Of a DNA stretch of 64,000 bases, positions 19,809 through 29,796 are shown one piece after another. The stretch spans positions 682,001 through 746,000 of the forward strand of contig NW_026570277.1 in the NCBI RefSeq assembly GCF_019649055.1, read 5' to 3'. The notes under the pieces were generated by a model. That model did not search any database and was not told the DNA's origin. It saw nothing but the letters and a program-made list of their open reading frames with translations. The position numbers and the translations under genes are program-made. This DNA is from Paramacrobiotus metropolitanus (lineage: Eukaryota; Tardigrada; Eutardigrada; Parachela; Macrobiotidae). The first letter of the stretch is position 1. Each line of letters begins with the position of its first letter.

Positions 19809-22800
19809 CCACATATTGAGCGTTATCACTGTAACAGATACCGGACCTGGTTGTCATGCGTGAAGAGCTTCATTATCGGGAAAGGAAGATGGCTAAACCA
19901 TTGGTTGCAACGTGTCGAGAAAGGAATCCAAGATCCTCTCGATCCGGTAGCAACAGAAAGGAGATTTGAACGAGAGATAGAAGAGATGACCGAAGAAGGA
20001 GAAATGTGGGAAGAAGCGAGAGTTGACCTTTTCTGGGACTTCCGTGTGAACCACATGTATAAAGGTGAAGGGAGAACGATCATCTTCCCGGCAGGACTTG
20101 GTACACCTGTCTACGAATCACTTGAAGTGTACTACAACGCGTTAAAAGAGGGAAACGAAAAAGCATTCGAAAAATATTGGAATAAATTTGAAGAGGAAAT
20201 CCCCAGATTTGATGTAAAAGAGATGCGAGAATTACAGGTTACCCGGAAAAGAAGGTTACCGGGATTAATGCAAAAGAAAAAGGTGACCTTTGCACCAGAT
20301 CCAGATGGAGTGGACTACCCAGAACGAGGTGGCGACACGTGGTGTATGTATGAAACGATTCCAAATGATGAATGGGTTACCGAAGAATTGATGGCAAACT
20401 GCATCTTTGTTGGTCCCAAACGACCTAAAAGTTACGAAACAGTCCAACAGAATGAAGCTGACAAGGGACCCGTAAAAGAAGCGGAAAAAGAGGAACCAGT
20501 TGAAGAGATAGTCGAAGGAGGATCGAACGAAACGGAAGAAAGTTCAAAGTCGGCTTTCGACATCGCACGGATGTTAACGGACAGAGGAGAAATGTGGAAG
20601 AAGTTCAAAGAAGAAGTTGAGAGGATATCGAATGAACAACAAAACCCAGTAACGGAGGCAAAAAACGGGGAAAGGTCACTCGATAACGGTGAGGAATGTC
20701 CGCCGGTCGAGTTGACCGAAAAGCCGTTAACGAGCCCCGAAGAAATAAATGAACTGGAAAAGTCAAAATCGGACGAAGAGAGGTCAAACTCCGATCAATC
20801 AGAAAGGTCACCAACGAGAATTCGGGTAGCAAGGAGTCACCCAAGAGTCGCCGCACGAAATGGGCGAAAGGCAAAAGAAGGGGACAAACCTCTGCTCAAA
20901 AATTCGAAAGCGAAAAAACTTAGCGATTCGCGGGAAAACGAAAATGACCTTTCATCAGAAGACGAAGGAGTTGATGAGCGCCCAATTGAAAAAGTTGACA
21001 AAGGTCAAGTTACTGCACAAGAATATGAGAGCAGTAACTCCGACTCCGAGTGGACGAGTTCAAGTGATAACTCAACGACTTCGGAAGATTCACGTGTAAG
21101 TGACCTTTCAGAACAAGAAGATTTAATGGACTTGGATGAAGATGACGAAGTAGATGAGGAAAAAGAAAAGGATATTAAAGTCAGAAGATTGAAAGTGGAA
21201 AAGGCTAGGATGTCGAAAGACGTGATCAAAGTCCTCAGTGACCAAAGAATCAAATTGAAACCGTCCAATTGCACGCGCGTAAAGGTCAAGATGGGAAAAT
21301 ACGCACCGGCCCAAAACAAGTTGATGTTTACACCGGTCCCACAAGTGGAAACGGAAGTGCAACCATTGGCAGGAGTAACGGACCACAGAGGAAAGTACTT
21401 TGAAATCGTCATTGCGAATCATAGTAGCAAATACCGGATCGTGAAGAAAAATCAGCTTCTCGGCTATGTTGAGCCGTATGAACATATGGAGAATGTAAAG
21501 GTCAACGCTGGCACAGTGAAGAATATGCTCGATGATCCTGAGGTGGACGATACAACGAAAGCCGAGTTGAAAAAGATAATCGAAAACTTGAAATTGGGAC
21601 CTGATCTTACCCAAGAACAAAAGAACGACGTGTACAACGCGTTCTGGGAATTCTGGAAGGTCCTACCGACATCAAAGAAACCGTACGGAGATGTTAAAGG
21701 GGTCACTCACGTAATTGATACGGGAGATGCGAAGCCAGTTAAATGTAACCCGGCCAGAACGAGTTGGACAGGCCGCGAGTTTATAACGAAACATATCGAA
21801 GAGATGTTGGCACAAGATGTAATTGAACCGTCAGACGCCGAGTGGAGTTTCCCAGTCGTATTGGCAGTAAAGAAAAATGGCGACGGAACAATGGGAACAA
21901 GATTTTGCGTCAATTACATCATGCTTAACAAGCTAACGAGAAAGAATAATTACCCGCTACCAAATCCGAATGAGTTGCTCGACGCGTGCGCAGGCAACAA
22001 ATATTACGGAAAAATGGATTTACAAAGTGGATTTTGGCAGATCCCAATGGATCCAGCGTCAATCAACAAGACGACCTTTGTTACGCAAGATGGAATGTAC
22101 CGATTTAAAAGAATGCCATTTGGCGTATGCAACGGACCAGCAACATTTCAATTGTATATGGATAAAGTACTCTCGAAAGCGAAAAGAAAAGGATGCGTTT
22201 TCGGGTACATTGATGACGTTATTTTCGCTGGAAAAACTTGGGAAATTTTCATGCAGAATTTGAGAAATGTCCTGATGAGCCTAGTTGAAGCGGGATTTAC
22301 GATTAAGCCAACGAAATGCGAATTCGGAATGAGACAAATGGGATTCCTGGGTCACATACTCAGCGAAGTTGGAATCAGAATGGACCCGGAAAAGGTCACC
22401 GCGGTCTCCGAGTTCAAACGGCCTCAGACTGAAAGACAATTAAGGTCATTCCTTGGACTGGCGAACTATTACCGCAAATTCATAATGGGATATGCACAGA
22501 AGACTTCCCACTTATATGAACTGCTGAGACAAGATAAGCACGTGAAAGAGGACTGGACAGCAGTTTATGAGGAAGAGTTCAATAGCTTGAAAAAGTTGTT
22601 GTGTGAAGGTCCAGTATTGGCAAAGTTTGACCCCGCAAAACCGACCGTCATTAAATGCGACGCGAGCAAAGAAGGAATCGGAGCCGTACTGTCACAAGAT
22701 GGACATACGATCGCGTACGCCAGTCGTGTCCTACATGGAGCGGAGAAAAATTACGGTGTAACGGAATGGGAATGTCTGGCAGTAGTGTTCGCTGTCAGGA

Positions 22801-25046
22801 AATTTAAGCCGTATATCGATTACGCAGAATTCACCGTAAGGACGGATCATCAGGCGCTGACCAATTTGCTAAGGTCAGAGACGAATAAAGTCGGAATGAA
22901 CCCGCGCTTGACAAGATGGGCAATGGCATTACAAGGTCATCAATTTAAAATCGAATACAAACCAGGAAAATATTGTGACAACGCAGACGCGTTATCAAGA
23001 GCACCAATTGAAGGTCCGACGTGTCAGGAGGAGGAATTTGATGAGATCCCAAACTTCGAGGATTATAAGAAGGAATTTGACACGAAAGAACCAGCAATCG
23101 AAATCGGACAGCTGTTCCTGCAGATGGTGGAACAGAGAGAGAAGCGGTTGAAGGTCACTTCAGCTACGGCGAATGAGTCGGCTGAAAACGAAGCAAAAGT
23201 GAACCGGGTGAAAAGTTGGTTGCCCACCGTCAGTGACTTAAAGGTCACCGGACTTGACACGGAATCTAAAATGCAGAATGGAAAGGTCACTGGACTCGAT
23301 GAAACAGCGGAGAATAGAGATGACCTTTGGGAAACGGACAAAGTTACACAAGCGTTAAACGAGTGTCCGATTAAGTTGCTGAGATTCCCAAAACAGATGA
23401 AAAAAAGGTTTAAACCGTTACCACGTTGCAAGGTCATCAAAGACTGGAATGAACTCAGTACGGCGACAGTCCGCATTGTTAACCTGCAAGGTGACGAAGA
23501 AGAAGAGGATGATTCGAATCTGCAGCTACGGAATAAACAACTGAAGGATCCTCATCTGGCGATGATTATAGACGAATTGGAACATCTACCAGACGCGGAA
23601 ACAAGATCGAAATTCGAAGTACATTACCAGTTGTGGAACGGCATATTGTACCGAGTAAAAGATAAGAATGGGAAACTTGAAAGGTCATATGTCGTACCGT
23701 TGTCAATGCGAAGAGCGATTATCCACGCATTGCACGACGAGAAAGCGGCAGGACATCTGGGATTCGAAAAGACATTATCTGCAATCCGACTACGATATTA
23801 CTGGGACAGAATGAGCACCGATGTGAAGAATTACATTCTTGCGTGCAATGGTTGCCAGTTCCGCAAAACACCGAGGAAATGCCCACCCGGTAAATTGCAA
23901 GAGATAAAGGTCGGACATCCGTTCTTCCGAGTGTACGCTGATCTGAAAGGACCGCTGTTACCGACGAAGAAACGTGGATACAAGTACATAGCGGTATTTA
24001 TCGACCAACTGACGAAATACGTGATCGCGGTACCGATGAAAACAGCAACGGCTAAAGAATTCGCTAAAGTGTTCGTGAAGCACGTGATATTGGTACACGG
24101 AGCACCGCACATCCTACATACGGATCGCGGACGACACTTTACAGCGGAAGTATTGGCAAAGGTCACCAATGTGTTTAAGATTAAACACACATTCGGAACG
24201 GCATATCACCCAGAAGGTCAAGGCCAAGTTGAAAGGCAGATGCAGACGATTGCGGATGGCTTGGCACAATATCTGAAGGCGGGAAATGAGCGAAAATTTA
24301 ACAAGTATCTCCCATATGTTATTTCGGCGATGAACAGAGTCGTGCACGCTACAACGGGATATTCAGCATATTATATGCTAAACGGCAGAGAAATGACAAT
24401 GCCGGAAGATGTGGTTACGAGAACGAATATACCCGATGATTATGGAACTCCAGACGAATGGGTTGAGACCATGAAAAAGAACTTGACCTTTGCTGAAGAA
24501 GTGGCGAGATGTAACATTAAAGATGCTTATGAGAAGAATGCGGAAATTTACAATAAGAAGAAGTCGGAACCGAACTTCAAAGTGGGAGATTTCGTACTGA
24601 TACGATTACCAAAGGACACGAAACAAGGGAAGAAAGAAAACCAGTCGGACTTTAAGTCGAAATACGATAAAGTGTGGAAGATTCTGAGTTTCCCGCGAAC
24701 AAACGAAGCTGAGGTCATTGAGCAGAACCCTAAGAAGGAAGCAGACTTAAAGGTGGTCTCGATCGACCGATTAAAGCTGTGGCATCCGCCATTACCTGAG
24801 GAGAAAGATTCGCAAAAAGTATCAGAGCGTACCTCGAATTTTTTCGAACCACCTCTGCTACCTGAAGTAGAACAAGGAACAGAGCGTACTCAAAAAGACT
24901 CGGCAGAATCTTTTTTCGAACCACCTCTGCTTCCCGAAACGGAGAAAGCTAACGGAAAAGAAAATGAATCAGAGCGTAGTCCGAAAAATGCTCAGTCACA
25001 CAACAAAAGCCATTTTTCGAACCACGCACTCTGCTACCTGATATGA
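19809..25046 (+). CDS. pol: Pol: reverse transcriptase, RNase H, integrase
   Basis: A single open frame of more than 1,700 codons without a stop. RT at about 21700-22480: FPVVLAVKKNGDG, NNYPLPNPNELL, the GYIDD catalytic box (bases 22206-22217), RQMGFLGHI and LRSFLGLANYYRKF. RNase H at about 22640-22990: KCDASKEGIGAVLSQ, the WECLAVV Glu, RTDHQAL. Integrase: zinc-binding H-H-C-C at about 23720-23870, then catalytic Asp (VYADLKGPL), Asp (HTDRGRHF) and Glu (GQGQVERQMQ), with a DFVLIRLP / KVWKI C-terminal barrel. No chromodomain was recognised. The first ~600 codons are an acidic linker, and the C-terminus has FFEPPLLPE repeats. It copies the RNA into DNA and inserts it. The uninterrupted frame suggests the enzymes are intact. 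Confidence 0.92.
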   Translation, partial: PHIERYHCNRYRTWLSCVKSFIIGKGRWLNHWLQRVEKGIQDPLDPVATERRFEREIEEMTEEGEMWEEARVDLFWDFRVNHMYKGEGRTIIFPAGLGTPVYESLEVYYNALKEGNEKAFEKYWNKFEEEIPRFDVKEMRELQVTRKRRLPGLMQKKKVTFAPDPDGVDYPERGGDTWCMYETIPNDEWVTEELMANCIFVGPKRPKSYETVQQNEADKGPVKEAEKEEPVEEIVEGGSNETEESSKSAFDIARMLTDRGEMWKKFKEEVERISNEQQNPVTEAKNGERSLDNGEECPPVELTEKPLTSPEEINELEKSKSDEERSNSDQSERSPTRIRVARSHPRVAARNGRKAKEGDKPLLKNSKAKKLSDSRENENDLSSEDEGVDERPIEKVDKGQVTAQEYESSNSDSEWTSSSDNSTTSEDSRVSDLSEQEDLMDLDEDDEVDEEKEKDIKVRRLKVEKARMSKDVIKVLSDQRIKLKPSNCTRVKVKMGKYAPAQNKLMFTPVPQVETEVQPLAGVTDHRGKYFEIVIANHSSKYRIVKKNQLLGYVEPYEHMENVKVNAGTVKNMLDDPEVDDTTKAELKKIIENLKLGPDLTQEQKNDVYNAFWEFWKVLPTSKKPYGDVKGVTHVIDTGDAKPVKCNPARTSWTGREFITKHIEEMLAQDVIEPSDAEWSFPVVLAVKKNGDGTMGTRFCVNYIMLNKLTRKNNYPLPNPNELLDACAGNKYYGKMDLQSGFWQIPMDPASINKTTFVTQDGMYRFKRMPFGVCNGPATFQLYMDKVLSKAKRKGCVFGYIDDVIFAGKTWEIFMQNLRNVLMSLVEAGFTIKPTKCEFGMRQMGFLGHILSEVGIRMDPEKVTAVSEFKRPQTERQLRSFLGLANYYRKFIMGYAQKTSHLYELLRQDKHVKEDWTAVYEEEFNSLKKLLCEGPVLAKFDPAKPTVIKCDASKEGIGAVLSQDGHTIAYASRVLHGAEKNYGVTEWECLAVVFAVRKFKPYIDYAEFTVRTDHQALTNLLRSETNKVGMNPRLTRWAMALQGHQFKIEYKPGKYCDNADALSRAPIEGPTCQEEEFDEIPNFEDYKKEFDTKEPAIEIGQLFLQMVEQREKRLKVTSATANESAENEAKVNRVKSWLPTVSDLKVTGLDTESKMQNGKVTGLDETAENRDDLWETDKVTQALNECPIKLLRFPKQMKKRFKPLPRCKVIKDWNELSTATVRIVNLQGDEEEEDDSNLQLRNKQLKDPHLAMIIDELEHLPDAETRSKFEVHYQLWNGILYRVKDKNGKLERSYVVPLSMRRAIIHALHDEKAAGHLGFEKTLSAIRLRYYWDRMSTDVKNYILACNGCQFRKTPRKCPPGKLQEIKVGHPFFRVYADLKGPLLPTKKRGYKYIAVFIDQLTKYVIAVPMKTATAKEFAKVFVKHVILVHGAPHILHTDRGRHFTAEVLAKVTNVFKIKHTFGTAYHPEGQGQVERQMQTIADGLAQYLKAGNERKFNKYLPYVISAMNRVVHATTGYSAYYMLNGREMTMPEDVVTRTNIPDDYGTPDEWVETMKKNLTFAEEVARCNIKDAYEKNAEIYNKKKSEPNFKVGDFVLIRLPKDTKQGKKENQSDFKSKYDKVWKILSFPRTNEAEVIEQNPKKEADLKVVSIDRLKLWHPPLPEEKDSQKVSERTSNFFEPPLLPEVEQGTERTQKDSAESFFEPPLLPETEKANGKENESERSPKNAQSHNKSHFSNHALCYLI

Positions 25047-25546
25047 GTGGAGATAAACCGAGGAAGAAGAGAGGAAGACCCAGGAAAGAAGACAAAGATT
25101 TCGAGACAGCAGTTACAAAAAAGTTGAACGCAGAAGCTGGAAATTTGGCAGAAAGGTCACCAGCCACCGGAGAAGAAATCGAAGTAGCAGAACGCGCTTC
25201 GCAAAAGGATTTTGAACCTAATCAAAAGCCTTTTTTCGAACCACGCACTGCTACCGGAGATAAGAATGACCTTTCGAAAGGGCGAACTGGCGCTGAGATA
25301 TCAGAGTGCGATTCGAATTCTTTCGAACCACGCACTGCTACCGGCAATGAGAACGACCTCATAAGAAAGAGAAAAGAGGAAATAGAGGCGGTCAAATCAA
25401 AAGCTGAACAATTGGGCCGCGATATAGCGAAAGCAATTAATGAGCGAAAGGTCAAGGAGAACAAGAAGAAACCAACTCCTACGGAACTGCTAACCCAAAA
25501 GGCGAACCTGTGGACGCAGCCGAGCAAGACCTTCTTGATCGGATAA
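25043..25546 (+). CDS. Small ORF with AT-hook, overlapping pol by ATGA
   Basis: ATG 25043 overlaps the pol stop as ATGA, a layout used for termination-reinitiation elsewhere. It encodes 167 residues. Residues 5-16 (PRKKRGRPRKED) are a classic AT-hook (RGRP core), a minor-groove DNA-binding motif. Two FFEPRTATG repeats follow. These repeats continue, at the DNA level, the TTTTTCGAACCAC series at the end of pol. In this frame the upstream sequence also reads as another FFEPRT repeat, so the ORF could instead be the pol C-terminus reached by a frame change near 24985-25020. It is Lys/Glu-rich with no other domain. A DNA-binding role alongside the AGGTCA array is an inference. Confidence 0.6.
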   Translation: MSGDKPRKKRGRPRKEDKDFETAVTKKLNAEAGNLAERSPATGEEIEVAERASQKDFEPNQKPFFEPRTATGDKNDLSKGRTGAEISECDSNSFEPRTATGNENDLIRKRKEEIEAVKSKAEQLGRDIAKAINERKVKENKKKPTPTELLTQKANLWTQPSKTFLIG

Positions 25547-25698
25547 CTAAAGGACGCGAAAACAAATAACCCACACAAATACGACTAAGGAGATTTATGA
25601 CAATAAAAATAGGAGTTGGGAAGGTGTAAATGAAAGGTCATCACCGCGCAAAAAGTTAGTCAAAATTGTTTCATTGTTAAAGAAGGTAAGCTCAGTTT

Positions 25699-27174
25699 AT
25701 GGACAGATTGGAACGACAGAATTCAGATAATTCCGATTCGGAAAGTATTGGAAACCCACTAAAAACATCGACACCAATAAGAATGGAAGGGGAATACGGT
25801 TACGACACCTCATACGGGGAAGGATCGACGTCGTCAGCGGGAACGGCTCAGAATGAACCCGGAACAGTTCAAGGCGGTTACTACGGCGGCCAGGGGTATT
25901 ACGTGTATCACGATCCAGGACAACAGATGAATTACCAGGACACGGTTAGCTGGGTGCACCACGGCTCACCTGCCGGAACCCAGTATTCGGGACAAGCAAC
26001 GGGCGCCCCCTACCAACCGTACCCGGGATCGTATACCCCACCGGCGGGACCCTCACAGGTGATAATGGGACCGGCAAGAATGTTGATGCCGCCACCGCAA
26101 CAGACTACACCGAGTCGATTTACGGGACAGGGAGGATTCGGCGGAATGATGGTAACTCCAGCGCGATCACAAAGGTCATCCCCGATATTACTGCCTTTTC
26201 CGGAGACGGGAGGCTTGTCACTGTCGGACATCGGAGCGCCTCGCATGAGAACACCGCAGCAACTGGGAGCGCAGCGTCCTCATCGTAATTCGCCACACAG
26301 AGGAGGAAGGCGACCGAGAGGCATTCTACCATCACTGGGTCCCAACCTGGATTAGACTGGACCAGATGGATTACGACTTACGCCCCCAGGCGAACCCTCA
26401 ATACATGAATACGCACCGAAACTCCGTTTGGATTTGAGAGACGATGACCCGAACTTGAATTTAATAGTGGATAAGAAGGAAAAACTGACGGAAACCGACT
26501 TAGAAGCCATTCGCGACTTCAATCGGAAATGCCGTGACCTTTATAGAATCCACATGCGAGTTGAAGACGAACACGCATGGTATGGGAAGTTAATCAGCCT
26601 GGAAGCTGTTATCAAACCATGCCACATTGCCATGAAAGATAAAACGAAACAGGTTGAAGCAAAGCGCAAGGAATACGCAATACAAGTTGCATCGATGGTG
26701 CAATATCATCCGACGATAAAAGGTAGAAGGTGGCCGGAGACTGTCGAAAAGATCCTTAGATATCTCAAGGTGTTCCCAGAAACAAGACCGACTACCAGCG
26801 TCGCGGGACCATCCAAAACAATAGCTGAAAAGGACGCCCCGGTCGATGAAATGACGGACGAGGACCTGTTGGCAACAAAGAAGAAAATCGATGCTGAATT
26901 AACTGAACGAGCAGAAAGGTCACGGGCCAGCTCGACCGCAGGATTAGTACGTGGACGCACTAGTTCGGTTACAGAACCATCTAGCGGAGCCACGAAGAGT
27001 GGAAAAAGAGTAAGGTCACCAACGATAAGCCCAAAAGATACTGACAAGAAAGGGCAGCGAACGAAGAAGGCCACGTCAGGTAAAGCAACACCAGCTGAGC
27101 CGGCAAAGCCACAAGGCCCAGTCCCAGTGTTTAGTGGATTTGAGTCTATTGGATGTGCCGCTGGATACGACTGA
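25699..27174 (+). CDS. Accessory reading frame, part 1 (unknown function, one internal TAG)
   Basis: ATG 25699. One frame runs from here to TGA 27172, broken only by TAG at 26353. The first half is Gly/Pro/Tyr-rich and disordered, with a PPPQQT tract. The second half has a helical, charged region (KAIRDFNRK-like, KQVEAKRKEYAIQ) and a Ser/Lys-rich tail. There is no signal peptide, no membrane segment and no resemblance that I recognise to envelope, RNase or protease. It lies where errantiviruses carry env, but nothing supports that function. TGACCTTT and AAAGGTCA words persist here. It is probably a second structural or regulatory protein. Confidence 0.5.
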
Positions 27175-27999
27175 TCCAATTGGGATGACACAATTTTATT
27201 ACACAGATTATCCCGAACGACAAGAATATGTGGCTTAGTACGTTTTACGACATGTGAACCCAGCCTTCAAGTTGCTTGCAGCAAGAGCATCGATAGGACT
27301 ACAGGTGGATCCTAAGGACTATGCCGCAAAAAGGATGGGGCAAAAGGTCTTTGCCGCGAGACTGGCACATTACAAGACACAGAATCAATTGGTGTCTAAT
27401 ACTATGAAGGACGACATTCCACCGTTCTTCCGAGCTCATGTCGCTAAATTGGGACAACCGATGGAACATATCAGCATAGCGCACACAGCTCGAAAGGCGC
27501 TGAAAAAGTGTACGACACGAATGGAAAAGGCAACTTGATACAGCGCCATGCCTCCCAAGTCGAAGAAAGGGTCAACAAGATCAAAGATTCCCTGGGAAGT
27601 GACTACGTCGAACCAGTGGACGGAGTTGAAACGTACATCGACGAATTCCTGGTGAAGAAAAGCGACCGGCGCCCGGAACGCGCTCCTAACCAGATGGGAC
27701 GACGTGGTATACGGAACCAGCAGCTTCGGGATAATCTCGCTGATGTGCAACGTCGATTGGCCAATGACCCTAATAACCGGAAATTACGACTGGAAGAAAA
27801 TGACGCACGTCATCGACTTGAGGCGGTCAAGCGGAGCCGTCAAGGAAAAAGTCGTGGCCAGCGAGAAGTTGACCCGTCAAAGGTCATGGAAGTTGATTCA
27901 ACTGAACCAATCGACCGGACATCTGACCGTAATCAACCCGAAAGCGCTAAGAAGCGTCCGCCAAGAGATGGCGAGGGCGATTCAAATGAAATGGAATAG
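27175..27999 (+). pseudogene. Accessory reading frame, part 2 (frame-shifted continuation)
   Basis: Protein-like sequence continues after 27174, but in other frames. Frame +1 is coding-like from about 27120 to TAG 27237 and on to TGA 27538 (94 codons from 27254). The frame of part 1 then resumes at 27508 and runs to TAG 27999 (163 codons, Arg/Asp-rich, QLRDNLADVQRRLAND). The two overlap by 31 bases, so a -1 type change would restore the first frame. Either two indels have broken a ~760-codon protein, or these are separate overlapping ORFs. The function is unknown. Confidence 0.45.
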
Positions 28000-29437
28000 T
28001 GTTGATCGTTAGGATCACACTATTGAAAGGACGTCTACGGCATTTTGTCGGTACGTCACAAAGATGAAAAATGGTGTTGTATAAAGGTCGTGACATGTGA
28101 CATGTTAACATTAACTGTATTTGTGTATTTGTTGTTTGCAGCATTTATAGCACAGAATTGCCTAAAGAAATCATGTGGAATACTATTGGGGTTGAAATTG
28201 ATTCGGTCTATAAAGCCGGCCCCAAGGGAGTTGCTACGGCAGTTAGCCGGCCCTCCTCTCTAAGCGACTCAGTGTTATAAATGCACAAGAGAAACTACGG
28301 TAATCAAGCCGAATCTCTTGGAGACGAAAGTGGGCCACAAGCGGCGAAAAAGAGAAAGACAACAGGTGGAATTTGATGAGGTTAACTTAATGCGGCAACC
28401 AGCCGGCCTCATTAGAGTTGTTACGGTAAACTGTGCCGGCACTCTTTTTAAGCGATTCAGTGTCAAAATTAAAACGAGAAAAACTACGGTAACCAAGCCG
28501 GATTTCTCGTAGTAATGTTAGCCACAAGCGGCGAACAAGAGTAAAGATTAAATGTGGAAATTTCATGGGGTAAACTCAATGCGGTAACTAGCCGGCCCCA
28601 TCAGAGATGCTTCGGTAAACTCGCCGGCACTCTGGCCGCTCGAGGCATACTGAAGTTGGATGTGCGACGGAAAGGTCAAACTGCAAGTTTTACCAGGGAG
28701 GCAAGCGAAGAAGTGCTTGAAGGCCGCAGAAAATTGGCTAAGTTCCTCCATGACCTATAATGGAAATTTGAAGAGAAGTCGGATGACCCTTGGGACCATT
28801 ACCGCCCAAGAGAGTCATCGTATCGGAATTCAAGTCGCATGACCTTTGGGACCATTAACCCAAAATGAGTCGCACATCTCAACTGATCATCTCAATAAAG
28901 GATGACCTTTACCAGGGAGGAAGCGAACTACGCTTGTCTACATGACGTCCCTCCATGACCTTTATGGATCTTATTTTGAAGTCGTACAATTGATACGCAC
29001 CTTAGTCCAAAGATGAAGCAGTATTCCTAAGTCGTACTTGATACGCACCTGATTCTCAAGCGGATTGTGATGAAGTCGCATTACGGATGCGCAGGCTTGC
29101 TCAACGGAGCGGAATGGATTAAAAGTGCGGAAAACGGTGGACAGGATATGTGACCTTTTCGAGTCAGAAATGGAGGATCCTAGTCTACAATTTGATTAAT
29201 GCTTTTGTTGATCTGTTACTGTTGATCTGTTCCTAATGATTTGATAGTATTTTTATAATGGGATCTCTTTATTCCACATTGTATTAAATGGAATTGTGCC
29301 TTTACGGAATTGATGTGATAAAATGGATTAAGAGGATTTGATGTTTTTGAGCACGCACAGACACTGGCGACCGTCGTCTTCTCGTGGATTCGGGAGTGTG
29401 TCCAGCCTCACAGGAGCTCGGCATCCCCCCAGAGGCA
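28000..29437 (+). other. 3' UTR of the giant element: repeated modules
   Basis: Non-coding. 28190-28640 holds three related modules of about 190 bp containing AGCCGGCC, GTTGCTACGG-like and CCACAAGCGGCGAA words, the last also present in the 5' leader at 11683. 28690-29100 holds shorter repeats: TTTACCAGGGAGG twice, CATGACCTTTGGGACCATTA-like twice, and AAGTCGTAC..GATACGCACCT twice plus a variant. All five or so AGGTCA words after 28740 are in the TGACCT orientation. Confidence 0.6.
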
Positions 29438-29548
29438 TGTGAGACCAGGATCACTAGCGTTCACGTCAGTGGCGCTACGCCTGTGGCGCTACGCCTTAGG
29501 ATTACGTGTCTGTGTTGTGTCTCTTCTGATTGGCTTGAGTTGTGTTAG
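29351..29548 (+). pseudogene. Possible retropepsin-like fragment crossing the 3' LTR start
   Basis: A 65-codon frame reads RRLLVDSGVCPASQELGIPP followed by TRITSVHVSGATPVALRLRI. This resembles the DSG loop, LG and flap portions of an aspartic protease. It starts upstream of the LTR and ends inside it. It is short and could be coincidence. Confidence 0.25.
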
Positions 29549-29796
29549 TGGGCGCGGCATAGCACGTGCTGCACAGTGTTACACACTGTTGAATGGGCTC
29601 CACGCTTTACGATCGAGCTGCGCCGATCAGTGTTGATTTTCTGTTGTCGGAATATTCAATATTATTAAAAGTCAGCGATTACGGTGCGACGTTTTGTGTT
29701 TCCGCATAGCTCGCAATCCAGATCGTATTGCTCACTCCACGGGATAGATTCCGTTTCTGTCTCCGTCCCTGGATCCATTCTGGATCTAGCTTTAGA
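29438..29796 (+). repeat. 3' LTR of the giant retrotransposon
   Basis: Same ends (TGTGAGACC...GCTTTAGA) and same length as the 5' LTR, with three differences by eye. Confidence 0.9.

Larger units (their letters stand above)
10994..29796 (+). mobile_element. Giant Ty3/gypsy-class LTR retrotransposon, 18.8 kb
   Basis: Two 359-bp LTRs (10994-11352 and 29438-29796) differ at three positions by eye (>99% identical), so the copy is recent. Order: LTR, initiator-Met PBS, structured leader, AGGTCA-rich leader, gag, -1 frameshift site, pol (PR-RT-RH-IN order diagnoses Ty3/gypsy), AT-hook ORF, a second accessory reading frame, repetitive 3' UTR, LTR. The size is far above the 5-9 kb usual for the class, mainly through long linkers and extra ORFs. 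No envelope-like protein with a signal peptide and membrane anchor was found. No clear target-site duplication was found: the flanks read GGGGT on the left and GTGAT on the right. No purine-rich tract precedes the 3' LTR. Confidence 0.9.

Noticed and set aside
25699-27999. Envelope gene of an errantivirus-like element
   Set aside because: No signal peptide, membrane anchor, furin-type site or Cys pattern visible; composition is disordered and basic.
12820-28000. The AGGTCA words might simply be codons of a repeated peptide (ERSP or KVT)
   Set aside because: They occur in all three frames, in both orientations and in the non-coding leader and 3' UTR, so no single peptide explains them.
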